From positions 1 to 64,000 of the forward strand of contig CM065886.1 in the NCBI GenBank assembly GCA_033439255.1: a stretch of DNA of 64,000 nucleotides, read 5' to 3'. This document shows positions 44,152-56,415 of this stretch, in pieces. The notes under the pieces were generated by a model. That model saw nothing but the letters and a program-made list of their open reading frames with translations. It made no database searches and was not told the DNA's origin. The position numbers were made by a program, and so were the translations under genes. This DNA is from Hericium rajendrae. Lineage: Eukaryota > Basidiomycota > Agaricomycetes > Russulales > Hericiaceae. Position 1 is the stretch's first letter. Each line of letters begins with the position of its first letter.

Positions 44152-45992
44152 ATGGCATCATCTAAGAAGATCTACCTCCGACAAGAGAACATCGAAGCCC
44201 TCAAGGCATGTTTCCCAGTCCCAGAGGTGGACTGTGAGGATGTGCCCTGCAAGTGCTACGGGTTTGTGGTGCCTACGACGCGAACTGGGATCGCGATCAC
44301 GGAGAGCAAGTGGAGCATCGATTTCCAGTCAAAACAAGTCATCTATGAAGAGCCTACGACGATCGGGACGTGCAGCCCTGCGTACTTCCACATCATTCGC
44401 TTTGTTATAAAGATACTCAATGAGTGCGCCTGGCTTCGAGTAGCTCTGCTGGCCGAAATGGACAACAAATTGGACCACAGGATTGGCAACACATTCCTTG
44501 GCGCCACCAATGCCATCTTCAAATACCAGTATGAGGTAATGACGTTGGGGCTACGACAGTTGAAAACAAAAAAACAAGGGAAGATCGGCACTGTTAGATA
44601 CGTGGGCTTTGGTGCAGTATTGGGGAGCACCGCTTGTGTCAATGATAGGAAATGGCCGGATTTGGCGGCGTTGTCAAAGCTCGGTGACCCCCTGTGCTTC
44701 GGTAAGAGTGGCACTTGATTCAGAATACTGCCTCTAATGCTTCTAGCAGACGACACGAAGAATAGCCACAACTGGCTGGCGTGGGTAGGGTTTGGCCAAG
44801 CCGAGGACAAGAGCTCCGCGAAACGCTTGGGGGTTTACACGGCAGGGAAGTTCAACAGCAAGGGTTGGGTGGTGACAGCAAAAGATCAGAAAATGCTAGA
44901 AAGATGCGGGATCAGGGTGGGGCCATGCGATGTGGGAATGCTGAAGTCGACGAAAAAATGGTCAGCTTTTGTCATGCTAACGCTGGAAGGAGCCAGGCAT
45001 CCGAGCGACAGCCTGATGGCCGTAAGAATGTCTCCTATATCCTGCAACACATAAAGCTCACAGCAGGGGTGTCTTGTTCCACTTAGATTGCAAAAGTACG
45101 TTACCAGTGAGGCTCGAGGTGTGAAGTTTATGCTCACCATCTGCTTAGGAAGAGGCACAATGGGTGAGGGAATCCAAAAAGGGCAATGACGGTGCGGAGA
45201 TGATGGGAAGAAAGGGCAAGGAGAAAAAAGTGTACAGCACAGATGAAGATGGTAGCGAAGAGGGCCCGCCAGTCCTGAGGCGACGACCAGAGAGCAACAA
45301 GCACACCGAGAGGAAAGAAATTAAGGCAAATATCAGGCCAAAAATGAAAAAGGTCTGCGATATGCACTGTTTCCTGTATTTTGTTTGTTTCTGACGGGAT
45401 CCAGTCCAAGTCATGGATCGAGGATTCAGACGAAGAAATCCAGGTGCGTTCTTATGTCACTCGCTGAGTAGATTAGTTTGAGATATCTGAGCATTACCCC
45501 AGGCCATGGACAAGGCAGCGTTAGAGATTACCTCTGCCACGGGGAGAGCGTGGAGAACGCTGTGTTGGCGATCACCGCTGCCACGAGAGAGGATATGGAG
45601 GAGATATTTGCGCAGGTCAGTGCCACCACTCCTGCCACTGGGAAATGCTCATCATCACCAGCAGCAAAACGAAGCCAGGATGGTTAGCCAAGATGCCAAC
45701 CCAGTGCCATTAGGGAATGAAATGGAAATAGACGAAGCCGAGGCTAGGTATAGCATGCCGGTGTGTTTTTTTCATGCTATTTTGCCTCCACACCCACTGA
45801 GAGGTGCCATGTCGCGATAGACGTCAGACGCATCCGCTGCCAAAAAACATAAGCGGGAGGTAAGCGCATGGGATATAAATCAACTCACAGCCAGCTGATG
45901 GTTTTCATTTGGTTCAGGGATCTGACACGAAGCACTTGGGTCAGGGTGCAGAGAGCAAACGACGCCGGATGGATGTAAGCCTCAATTTCTAG
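44152..45992 (+). CDS. Paralogous family protein, copy 3; function unknown
   Basis: Diverged member of the family at 25993 and 30451: IYLRQENIEALK, CSPAYFHIIRFVIKILNE, KLGDPLCFG, then NWLAWVGFGQAEDKSSAKRL and KWSAFVMLTLEGARHPSDS. Exons 44152-44701 and 44750-45021 use the same intron position as the other copies; later exons start at 45149 and encode a charged tail ending KHLGQGAESKRRRMD before a TAG at 45990. The region corresponding to the acidic exons is shorter and lacks the triplicated exon of copy 2. It shares a short divergent promoter region with the zinc-finger gene. One exon near 45501-45620 can be read in two frames, so the tail is not certain. Confidence 0.7.
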
Positions 45993-46405
45993 GACCACCT
46001 GGTCACAAGCTGATTTTTGAGGACAAAACATAAGTCACGTCAGTCGTCACCAAGAGGTTAGTTGAATGGTTCACATGGCCCGGCTGTAGCGAAGGTCTTG
46101 TCGTACGACGGGCTGTATAATAAAATTAGCTCCAAGGAAACATGACATAGTGTTGACTTTGAGATGCAGATAACGAGAGAAGCAGCGGAGAGCAACAACA
46201 ACTGACGTGGGAGGCAACCAGGGTATTGGAGTCGAAAGACAAAGACACAACCACTCACGTATGTGGCCATGATCCTGGCATGGAGATGCCGTTGGCCTCC
46301 ATATATTGATTGGTTTTGTTGACGTAGATGGGGCTGCTAAGCAGCCCTCGCACGGAAGAATGGGTGGCAAGACATACCTTGTCTCTTGCTTTGGTAGCTC
46401 CGCCG
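45993..46405. other. Intergenic, no gene supported
   Basis: A minus-strand open frame (46071-46472) overlaps the start of the next gene and has no recognisable feature. Confidence 0.4.
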
Positions 46406-48375
46406 ATGCCAGACAGCAGTACGCATCAATCACATGCCACAGCAACGACACGATCTGACATTGCTGGCACATGTTTCAAAGGCACGCGATCTCCCTCTCT
46501 TGGCTCAGAAGACTACCAAGCTTCTGGGTCAGAATGGCCGCCGTCGGTATCGACACCAGCAGAGGACACAAGCACAGACACAAAAAGCCAACGTCCTACC
46601 GTTGTATGGGCACAACAACAGCGATCTGATACAATCAAAGCCCCTAGGCCGGTTGTCAAAGAAAGGTAGGTCCCTATTCTGTCTCAACCATGCAAGCGTA
46701 GTGAGTTGAACCTGTGGCACAGCGGTGCTTTCACATTTTTTGGTCCACATAAGGAGAGAACCATCTCACCCTCAGCCAGGCAAAGCATACCAAACCCAAC
46801 GGCTCTGGAAACCATGTCGGGGCCAGGAAGCTTCTCACGAAGGGCTTACACTCCAGTAATGGAGAAGGACGAACTCAGGCAGCAGCCGGAGAATGCATAC
46901 AGTGACAATGGTCTGACAGAGGACAAGGAAAGCCACCCCATGGATGACACAGATCACCCACAGCCCAGCCTAAGCAGTGACATGAGTGATCTTCTACTGG
47001 CGAGCCTACAAACTGACATGGACCAAGACATCGATCTCCTCCAGCCAAGCATCCCACGTCTTGGGGGAAGGGGAAGGAGGGCTCCCAGTGGGCAGCCCTG
47101 GTGTCTTTGCGACGCCCGGTTCAGCAGACATGGATGGCCAGGAGGATGATGCTGAGTCACTGCAGCATGGACCTGACGATTTTATAGAAGCAGCCGTGTC
47201 CTTGCCAGTGCGTCCTCGCGGAAGGCCTCTGGGTGCGCGCAAGCCGGCGTCAACTGGTCCTGTACGAATGTCTAGGCGTCTTTGTGGTGGCCCGGCTTCA
47301 ACTAGTGGTCCAAGGGCCATGGGTTTGTCAATGCTGCCCCGAACTGGCAATGCAACCAATGACGCTATGGCACCCACCTCTGCAAGCCAGGACATCTCAC
47401 CTTTTTCTCCAAACCGTGCAGGCAGCTCGCGTCAGGCATCAGGTTCAAAGCCTTCGTGTCCGAGCAGACAGGCTTTGTCAGAGCAGTGTCGGTCCCGTCG
47501 CTCTGAGGAACTGTTGGTTTACAATGTCGATGATCCACAGACGATATCGATATCATTCAACACAACTGCTGTAGAGAAGAAGACACCGGCACCCGATGCG
47601 AAGGAAAAGCACAAGACTAATGTCAACAAGAAGCTAAAAGCTGATTCCAAGAGACTGGAGCATCAGGGCTCAGTGGTAACCTCGCGGCATGCTCAGAGTA
47701 GAAAGTCGTCAGCCACAAAACTGGACCAGCCAGAGCCCTCATCATTGGTGTCGCAGCGCTCTGAAAGAAAGTCATCTGCCCGCTCCCAAGAGTGGGCCAC
47801 CAGAGAAGAGGCTGAGAAGGGTTCACAAGATCGCAGGGAAAGCAAGAGCTTTTGGGAGAACGTCATAGACAGCTTGGATGCCTTGGGCAAGAAATGCGAC
47901 GAGGCAGAAGTGCGATTTCTATGTTCTGCGTCAACAAAGCACACGCTGACATCGGCTGATTATAGAAAGACAAGACGGAAGCAGGTGTAGAACAGACAGC
48001 CATTGTGTTGACAGCATTTTCTTGCAAGCTGGATGAGCATTGGAAGAGATCAGAGAAGGTTGGAAGAGAAAAGATCTTAAACAAGGCAAAGATGGACCCA
48101 AAAGCAACAGTGGGTGTCCTCTTGCTCGCATTTTAATTTGATGGTGTATAATTTTTGTTATCACTTTATAGATGAGAGGGAAGCTAGGATGTATCTCCAT
48201 GTGTGATTTTCTGATAGCCCACCAGCCGGTGCTGGAGAAAGAAGGTTTCTATTTTGTCACATGGGACATCTTCGTGCAGGTCGTCATTCCAAGAGCAGAA
48301 GATGGAGTAGAAGAGGAAGCAGAAGATGGAGTAGAAGATGCAGCAAAAGATAGGGCAAAAAAACATTCTATATGA
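46406..48375 (+). CDS. AT-hook-like nuclear protein with coiled-coil C-terminus
   Basis: Exon 1 starts at 46406 (MPDSSTHQSHATATT). The main exon (about 46760-47885) is disordered and polar and contains PVRPRGRPLGARKP, an AT-hook-type RGRP core that binds the minor groove of AT-rich DNA. A helical C-terminus follows (WENVIDSLDALGKKCDEAE), spliced at GAA-GTGCGA to KDKTEAGVEQTAIVL and, through a further intron, to a last exon, 48172-48375, with an acidic end (EDGVEEEAEDGVEDAA). The frame shifts once at about 47063, in a GGGGG run, where losing one G restores it; this could be an assembly error. The join between exon 1 and the main exon is not resolved. The 3' end overlaps the 3' end of the BAH-PHD gene by 8 bp, tail to tail. 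Confidence 0.6.
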
Positions 48376-49782
48376 TTCTCGTGCATTGTTGGCAGCGATA
48401 GTATGTATGTGATGTGGTTTTCAGCATGTCGCGTATGTGGTTCTCGACATCGGTGGCATGGTGGTGGAAATGGAGTGCATGGCTGAACTGGTTAGCCAAA
48501 GACTGTCTCCAAAACTCATCCAGGTTCCCTGTGTCTGCACGCGCTCGAAGCTCGACTACGAAGCACTCGTAGCTCAGTGGTACGGACCCGTTTGGCGTGC
48601 GTTGAATGGGCCACCGGAGGGCAGATGCCAGGCTATCTAGCTCCATGGATAGATGCGTATCTTCTGCGCCTTTGAGAGATTCAAAGTCATAGTCGAGCGG
48701 TTGACTTTGTTTGAGAGATTCCATGTCGTAGTCTAGTGGGTGACGCTGTGGCGTGGCCTGAGATGGGTCACCAACAGGAAGCTGGGTATCCAGTGGAAGT
48801 GGCGCCAAACACCGGACATGTTGCCAGGTTTGACAAGAAGGGCAGTGGCGCGTGGTGTGCTGCTCTGGATTCCAGCGTCGGTAGAGACGACACTTTTCGT
48901 GGCACATTTTCACCAAATCAGAGTCCTTCTGCAAAATCTGTGGTCAATGTTCCAAGCAAGGGAAACGAGTACATTGTGGAGAGAGGACGGACCAGCCACA
49001 GGGAACGTGAAAGGTGGGCATGGATCCTGCGGTAGTAGACGTCTTCCTTGCTCATGGGAAGGAGGTTGACCTTATGCTCATCAAAAGTGACCATGTCGGC
49101 AGGGCCTAGCGACGGGGGTGAATTTCCACCCGTAGAGATTTGCAGCGGACGTACCGACAATCATCGACATCTCAAGAATTTGCTTGTCAACGCTAAGAAC
49201 CCGCTCGTTCTTCGCACCTATTTTGGATATCATGGTCTCACAGAGCTTTAGAGGAACAAGAGCTTTCTTGCTCCGCTTTGAACTGGCCATGTTGTCTAGG
49301 GCACAGTGGGCAGAACAATGCGACCATGCCTTCAGGTCTGCCTTGGAATAGTACCAGCAAACAGTGATCCAGGACTAGAGGGTGGGTTATTGAAAAAATG
49401 AATGACACAGAGAGTCGATATATACTTTTTCTTGCTCATGTCCAGGAGCCACGTGAAACTGAGTGATTCGCGCGCGCCACCACTGCGGCCATGGCAGGTT
49501 TTGACCTGGCGACACCCCATGAGGGAATAACAAAATCCTGAAAATGTTGTGTCAACACGGCCACGCAGGAAGGTGGTTGAAAACCCACTCGTCCCCCACT
49601 GTGAACAGGTGGTCATGGCCAGGATTTGACATGCCTGTTGCTATGCAAAGCCAACGGTTTCTGTGAGTCCGGGGAGAAGAAGAGAGCACACTCTCACCCA
49701 TGATGCATTGCGGCGACAGAAGGGTAGCGAGGTGCTGGGGACTAGGATCTGCTGCCGTAGCACTAGACGTAGATGCAGACAT
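48368..49782 (-). CDS. BAH-PHD chromatin reader protein
   Basis: Starts at 49782 (MSASTSSATAADPSPQ). The exons give a BAH domain: WWRARITQFHVAPGHEQEK, then SWITVCWYYSKADLKAW, then ADMVTFDEHKVNLLPMSKED and VYYRR, matching the W-x-ARI, CWYYS-ADL and FDE..VYYR landmarks of fungal BAH domains. The last exon, from about 48930, has CHEKCRLYRRW, then HCPSCQTWQHVRCL, a C-x2-C-x4-H-x2-C pattern typical of the second half of a PHD finger, followed by an acidic tail. Fungal BAH-PHD proteins are known readers of H3K27me3 (EPR-1 in Neurospora), so with the E(z)-like gene 8 kb away a shared role is plausible but inferred. The 5' splices are less sure, including one very short apparent intron near 49540. 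Divergent from the protease gene at 49948, 165 bp apart. Confidence 0.75.
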
Positions 49783-49947
49783 GGCAGAAAGCGAAGAGGC
49801 AGGGCAAGACCAGCGTCGGATAGGCTTGAGCAGGACTGATGATAAATTGGGTTGTGAGGGGGCGTGATTCTGATAGCCGACGAAATTTCATATTGACGGA
49901 GTGAAACATCGCTTATTCCACAGAAGATACACCTTTGGCGCAACATC

Positions 49948-52900
49948 ATGGCATCGGCAAAGGAAGCATGGGCGAAACGGAGGGCAACATATGCAAGGTT
50001 GGCAGCGTCAGTACAAGCAGAGGTGGCAGCACAAGTCGAAGCGGCAGCCCACGTGGAAGAAGCAGTCACCCCAGCTTTAGTGAGCACTTGGTGTCTGACA
50101 AGGATGCTACGACGAGCTTACACACTTGTAGCTCTCCTCCTCACCTTCATCTGGTGATGAAGGCCCGCCTTTGTCCTCGTCTTCTGTGCTAGAAGACACT
50201 GATCATTCTGAATTGGACAGAAGTGCAGAACAAAGAATTGTGAGGGAGTACTGTCAGAAAAGGATGTACAGCACTGTGGAGCTTATATCCGTCTAGGCAT
50301 CTAGTAACCAAGGTCCTCTATGGGAGCTGCCAGAACAGAAAAGACGCTTGGACTTGTACAGGCGGGCAAAAAAATCAGTTGTGAGTACTGCCTCTGCAAA
50401 AAAAAATGTGTTTCTGCTACATTCTTCTAGTTTTCCCGAGCACTGCCGAGAGATCAAGACCAGCCTTCGCCGCTGTCTCTACCAGAAAGAAATACGGATA
50501 ACAGGAAACATCGAGTGAATAGTCACGAGGTCACAAGGATATCGTTCTGTTGGCTTATGTTCTTCTAGTCCTCCTCCTCGTCCACATCATCATCAAAGTC
50601 GGGGAAAAAAGACAGGCGGTGGGGATGACGATGACTACGAGGAAATAGAAGATCTTGCACTGGACAATGCAGAAACCTCTCCGAGGAGATCCCCTTCTCC
50701 AGAGCTCAACCCTTGGAACGAGCTGCAGCGCTTGGAGCATGCATGTGGGTAGTATTTTCGTAACTTGTTTGTCTGTGCTGCCACTTGGATGAAAAGCACT
50801 GAGACTCTTTTTCTAGGGCGCTACCTCTCCACGTTCAGCTTGTGGCACCCAGCATGGGAGGGGCGCAGGTCCCTTTTGCCACCGGAATGGGTGGATCACA
50901 GCATTCTGGAACTTTTCCTGCTGCAGTACTGGTTCAAGGACAGCAGCCGCCGCCTGATGCGGTATATTAGCCAAAGTTTAGCAGGAGCGTGGGACGTCGA
51001 CATGGCTGCCGAAATGATTGCAACAGTTCCCCGTTTTCGTGAAATGTATTTTCTGCCCTGCACGACAGGTCCAGATGGGAAGTATCCTCCCTGCCCCTTC
51101 ACTCCTGTCTGTTTCTTCATTCTGCGTGGAGGCCATTTTTTCTCCGTCATTTTTGACGCAGAAAATAGCGTGGTACACGTCCTCGGACGCACAAGTAAAC
51201 TGGACACAAGAGACAGCTGGCGCAGCTGGAATGGGCCTCGGTACTACCAGCATATTTGTCGCATCCACGGCTGGCCTATGGGAGAAAAATCTTTGGTCTA
51301 CATTGACCAGAATGTCGCCGTGCAAGAAGTGACCTGGGTTGGCGATGGGATCAACTGTGGACCCATGACGGCCATGGCCCTGTCGCACTTCATGTCCTAC
51401 GGCCTCAACTACAAAGAGGACGGGCAGACTCTGGAGCATCCTCCTCTTCCTTGTGGGCATGCAGCCCGTCATAGCATGTACACCGAGCTGATTGCACTGG
51501 CCAACATATGCTGTGCCCGGTATTCTGAGTACAGACAGAATCCACCCGTTGAGTGGCAAGCATTGGAAGTGACCTGGGCACCTCGGAGACAGACCTCTGA
51601 TGACTACCCTGTTCTTGACAGGGCATTGGTGCAGGAGATCCGACACAGCAGCATGTCACGAGACAACGACATTTTGATTGCTCTCGATGACTGTAAAAAA
51701 ACATGCAAAACCTGTCGACCAGCTCATGGTCAAACCTTCTACGAGGACCAGGGCCCTACGAGGACTCAGACCAAAGACCAGCTGCGTAGTCGGGTGCGCG
51801 GGGAGGCAGCCGAGCAGATAGGCCTGGGAGCAGATGACCAGGACCAAAGAGAGGAGAGCGACGGCAGCGAAGTCGCAGCAGGAGCACAGATACCTCGACG
51901 CATATTTGGTCGGAAAGCAAGAGGCAAACCTCCATCAGGACAGGTAGATCTCGAGCGTTTTGCCCGTCCAAAGTTGCCTGTGGAAATCCCACCTCGCCCA
52001 CACCCTTTATGGAGGCAAAGGAATGATGACTACGACGACTACTGGAGTGGACCCACTCGTGAAGACTTTCCACCCAACTGGATGGAAAACCAGATGCGAG
52101 ACTTGAATGCGTACTACACCAATGCGCTGACAATGGTGTCTTATGAGACAAGCCCGTGGGCCAGGTTCACCGACTATGGCTACCGACTGATGAATCGTTT
52201 CCATCAGATGTTCTACGAAGGCAGCCCGACCCACGTACTAGATCATGTTCTCCCTGTTGGGGTGCCACCTGACTACAATCCTGGATTCTTTTGGCTGCAT
52301 CGCCATGACCAACCCGGCGAGATCAACACAACCAGAGCTGGCATTCTGAAGGGCTACCAGCAGAGCATGGTGGAGGACGTGCATCTCAGCAAACTCCTTC
52401 GCTACGCAGCAAAAGAGTCTGAACGAGATGTCCTGGTCCGCGGTGTGCTTGCCAATGGAAAATACGTCCGCGTCAACCTGGAAGCAGATGGGATGACAGG
52501 CATGGAGGCCAACGGAACAGAGATTTCCGTGGACATTGATAGCATAGTCTGGGTGACTCGTGAGATCAAAGTCAAGACATCGATTGGAGTAGCAACCACG
52601 CCGACTGTGTCCCGCAAGCCTCTGATCAGCAAAAACAACCACGTATACGTTGATATCTTACTGCCTCGCAAAGACGAAGACGTGGGACAGGGCAAACATC
52701 GAAGCTGGGACGAGGTCAAAACGCCACTGAGCGGAATCCCGCACACCTTGTTTGCTTCGGAGGGTACCTTGAATATCTATATCTTCTTTCCTCGTATGAT
52801 GCATCGCAGTGCCATCTCTGGTTACCGGCAATCGATCATACCCTTGGAGATACAGTCTTGTTTCTGGAGAGAGGTGCTCCTGCCTGCCCTCAAAGTAGCA

Positions 52901-55172
52901 TCGAACAGGAGCACAGATGCATATCTCGATGTCACGCTGGAAGAGAGGCAGTATCGGTCTGCACAGGCTGGGAAGCGCACGGGAAACTTGAACAAAGCAA
53001 AACTGGTCTCTGTGAGTCCTAGCATGCTAGAAGTCATGCAGATGCACATGAAGCACATCTTGAACAACTCGCATAACCCTGTTCTTGAGCGGTACAAGAG
53101 CTGCTTCTTTGTGCTTGAGGCAAAGGGGGTCAAGCTCAGAACAGTAGAGCTGGATGGGGATGCAAGTGAGTTGTGGGATACGTTTGAGGCTGAATTCTTT
53201 CAGCTGGATGTCGACTACATGCTGGACCGAGACAATGGAGAGTTCATAGTAGATCTTGGATTTGGCTTTCATCCGGTGCACGGCCGTCCCTTGGTGGGGC
53301 TCTGGAGATTGGATGCTTTGGAGGCTTCGATGGGCGCAGGAGGATACAAGAAAGGACATCTTCACACTGCTGACACCTTTGCAAATTACGGATCTATGCA
53401 GGCGGAGATGGGTGGTGAGCGATCAGCTCACACACAGGTGTTGTTTAGATCAGCATACAATCTGGAATATGAGACGCGTCGGGCAAAAGACAACATTCCT
53501 ACTTATGCGGAGGACGCAGATGCTTACCACCTCAACGATACGTTTCTGGGTGAATGCTTCAAGGCAAACAAGATATTTACTGGCGAGGCTAAAAACCGTT
53601 CATATGGGGTGCGAGATGAGTATCGGCTCAGTGGGTTGGCGGCAAAGGAAGTGCTGGAGAACTTTAAGGAGTTGGTGAGGTGGCTGCTTCTGCAATGAAA
53701 TGCACGTGCTGACTGTCTCATTGTTGCAGGTGACTCGATTCGTTAAATCAAAGCCTATCCTATGGATTCCGTCAAAAACGTGGTTCGAATATCTTGCTGC
53801 ACGGCTGGAAGCGCTAAAAATTACCCAGGTGGACATACATGGGATCGATGCTCCCAACGCGGGGACCATCTCTGGCGTGGTGAACTTTTTAATACGCTGC
53901 CTTTCTTCCACCCCCACCAAGGTTGCGTCATTTGTAACTGATTCTATGGCACGGCTGCATTTCAAGGCGACCAAGCATCGCTTCGGAATGATGTTTTTGC
54001 ATGACTTGAAACTTGAAAATGACAACCCCCTCGATGCGCTGTCGGACGAAGACGCAAACGATGTTCGGACCCTTCTCAAGACAAGGAAAAAGGCGCCATT
54101 GCTTCAAAAAGGGCCAGCAAACACCACTCCGACAGAAGACTATCCCATTGGCCAGCATCCAAGCTGGGCCATGCTGTCCAAAACAGTCCAGAGCCAGCCT
54201 GCTCTGATGATGCGCCCGCCGATGTACGAAGTACTATGGGAGTCATACGCTACCGCCGCACGTCTGTTTATAGAATTTAGTCAAGACACATGGCTGGTTC
54301 TGAACGAGGCATATCGCACCAAAACGCAGCAACCAAGCTCCGAGCCCTTGTCGTTGGAGGAGGCCATGGAGAAATGGCATGTGGAGACAGTTCTGGAGGA
54401 GATCAACGCAGTAGAGTCTCTCTGCATAGGAACTGGCCTAACAGGAGCTCCCCCAGCACAGCAAGTGACACCTACGTTTCGAGAGCGACGATCTCTGTTT
54501 TTCCCTGCTGTGAACACCCAGTTTCGGAAAACATCACATTGGTTTATTCTTGCTTGCCATGCAGGGTACATCCAGAGCTACTGGGAGACAGTGAGGATGT
54601 TGGATGGCAGTGATGGCAGCGTGGAGCAGCTTGATCTGGAGCTGGGCATCCTTTTTGACCACGTGCAGTGCCTGCCAGTGGCGACACTGGATCAAAAGTC
54701 ACGGAATGGTACTATCTGGACCACAAAATCTGGGAAGATTCAAATGGTAATGAATCCACGCTTTTACCGTATCCAGAGTGTAGGAAACAATGGAGCAATC
54801 CAGAGGCAGCCAAGAAGGAGAGGCGCACCAGGAATGGAGCCAAAAGGTGCATTGTTGAAGAAGCTGCTGGACGTCCGAAATTGGTCAGAGGAAAGTGCAG
54901 AGATGCAGCGGCGATTGGGACGGCAGCAGGCAAGACAAGCACGTCAGAAAAAATCCGTGCAGTCCAGGAACAAGAGAAAACCTCCAAAACAGAGTGAGAA
55001 GAAGGAAGATACAAGCAGCGAAGAGAGGAGTGAGTCATCTGAACCAGAGGATGAAGTTGGGCAAGACAGTGAGGATAGAGACACCGAAGCAGAGGAGGAC
55101 GATGAGGACATGCCCAGCAACCAAAATTTTACTGATGAAGAAGAGGAGGAGGAGGAGGAGGAGGAAGAGTAG
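49948..55172 (+). CDS. Giant Ulp1-like (C48) cysteine protease family protein
   Basis: A 5' set of small exons (49948-50760) encodes disordered, acidic sequence; then two large exons, 50817-53674 and 53730-55172, joined by a 55-nt intron. The Ulp1-like domain is in the first large exon: RGGHFFSVIFD (candidate catalytic His near 51134), WNGPRYYQHICRIHGW, and WVGDGINCGPMTAMALSHFM (candidate nucleophile Cys at 51356). The usual Asp after the beta strand is not seen; the strand reads VVHVLGRTSK. The next ~900 residues are unrecognised, and the C-terminus is basic then very acidic (poly-Glu at 55138-55169). Such long Ulp1-like proteins are common in Agaricomycetes and often sit in transposons. In the 5' exons a TAG in the reading frame near 50296 and a one-base shift in an A run near 50623 leave the N-terminus uncertain. 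Confidence 0.72.
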
Positions 55173-55433
55173 CTACCTTGTATTATTTGGTGCAAGTGGT
55201 GTAATTCACCCTTGAAAAAAGCCCGGTGGTGGAGACGAGTGCGAAAGCACATTTGGTGATTAGGCGTCGAGAAGGGGACTACTGGCTGCAGTCCTTGTCA
55301 TGATACATTTGCCACCAGACATGGACGTACAGAGAGCTCAAGACAGGCTTGTCCAAGAGGTCTGCAAGTCATATGTCGTCATTTCTCAGCGTTGGTATTT
55401 GTTACGACATAGAAATAATGCTAGGTACTTGCC

Positions 55434-55832
55434 TTAAGTTGAATTCAGAAGCAAGGGTTGGCTGTCGACATACGGAGCAGGAGCGAGTGGGGTGGAGGTC
55501 AGAACAGGAGTTGGCTTGATAGTCACCATGTTCTCAGGGGTGGAGGGAGGAGGCATTGGTCTGAGAGGGAGGGTAAGGTGCTGACCATTCGAGAGGTTGA
55601 TCAACTCAGTGAGGCAGCGATGGAGGTGGCGAAACTCCTTACTCTGGGCATTGAGAACCTGGTTCTTGGCCGAAGCGTAGATGCCTTCCTTCAGCGATTC
55701 AGACAATCTGTGGCTGTGCTGCCTCATTTTTGATGGGATATACCTCGCGTCTAGGGCGCAGGGTATAGGCCTTGCCAGCTGGATAGAAATACCCACCACT
55801 GAGACAGAAGTGCTTACAATGTAAGGCATCAT
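55434..55832 (-). CDS. Small helical protein of unknown function
   Basis: Reads MMPYI, then (after a ~39-nt candidate intron) ARPIPCALDARYIPSKM, a helical stretch (HRLSESLKEGIYASAKNQVL, EFRHLHRCLTELINL) and a Pro/Thr-rich tail ending DSQPLLLNST. I do not recognise it. An alternative frame upstream (MWVSQTNNSED) makes the 5' end uncertain. Confidence 0.45.
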   Translation of the reverse strand: MMPYIVSTSVSVVGISIQLARPIPCALDARYIPSKMRQHSHRLSESLKEGIYASAKNQVLNAQSKEFRHLHRCLTELINLSNGQHLTLPLRPMPPPSTPENMVTIKPTPVLTSTPLAPAPYVDSQPLLLNST

Positions 55833-55903
55833 TGTCCTCAGAGTTGTTAGTTTGGCTGACCCACATAAGGGATTGTGACTTTGAGAATGTTTCAGCAGAA
55901 AAG

Positions 55904-56415
55904 ATGATGCAAAGAGCGTCGCAACCTGTCAAGGCTGTGAAAAAAAGGGAGAATAGCGGGAGAATAAGTGCTTCTCAGCCAGTGCGTGTCTGTGTCTTGC
56001 TTTTGCATCCTCTAACTCTCGAAAGAAGGTGCAAAAGAGCAAAAATCAGGATGTAAATGATCAAATACCTATGCCGACAGTGCATGGGTCACAGCGGATG
56101 ACGTCTGCCTTGATCGAATCCAGCAAAGCTCATGGCAACATGCCGGCAACGGTCGTTGCACCCATCGTTTCGGACGCAGACATGCTCCGGCTGGCTGCAG
56201 TGCCTGATGATCTCAGACTTGCCGTCAAGGAGAGCCTACAGGGTGTGCTTTGCCGCCTTGGAGAGGACCATTGGTTTACTGGTGATGTTGCACGACAGCT
56301 ATGGGAGTCATTGGGAAACTTGAAGGACACAGAATTGGCACTAGTGGCAATGCAGAAGGGAGCGCAGAAGGGACTGGATGAGTGTTTCGATGAGCAAATG
56401 GACAGCGAATTGTAG
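55904..56415 (+). CDS. Small protein of unknown function
   Basis: The last exon (from about 56029) encodes VQKSKNQDVNDQIPMPTVHG, then a compact helical region (DADMLRLAAVPDDLRLAVKE, RLGEDHWFTGDVARQLWESL, ELALVAMQKGAQKGLDECF) ending EQMDSEL. A short upstream exon (MMQRASQPVKAVKKRENSG) is likely but its junction is not resolved. No known domain. The start is close to the oppositely oriented small gene at 55434-55832, so the two may share a promoter. Confidence 0.45.
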
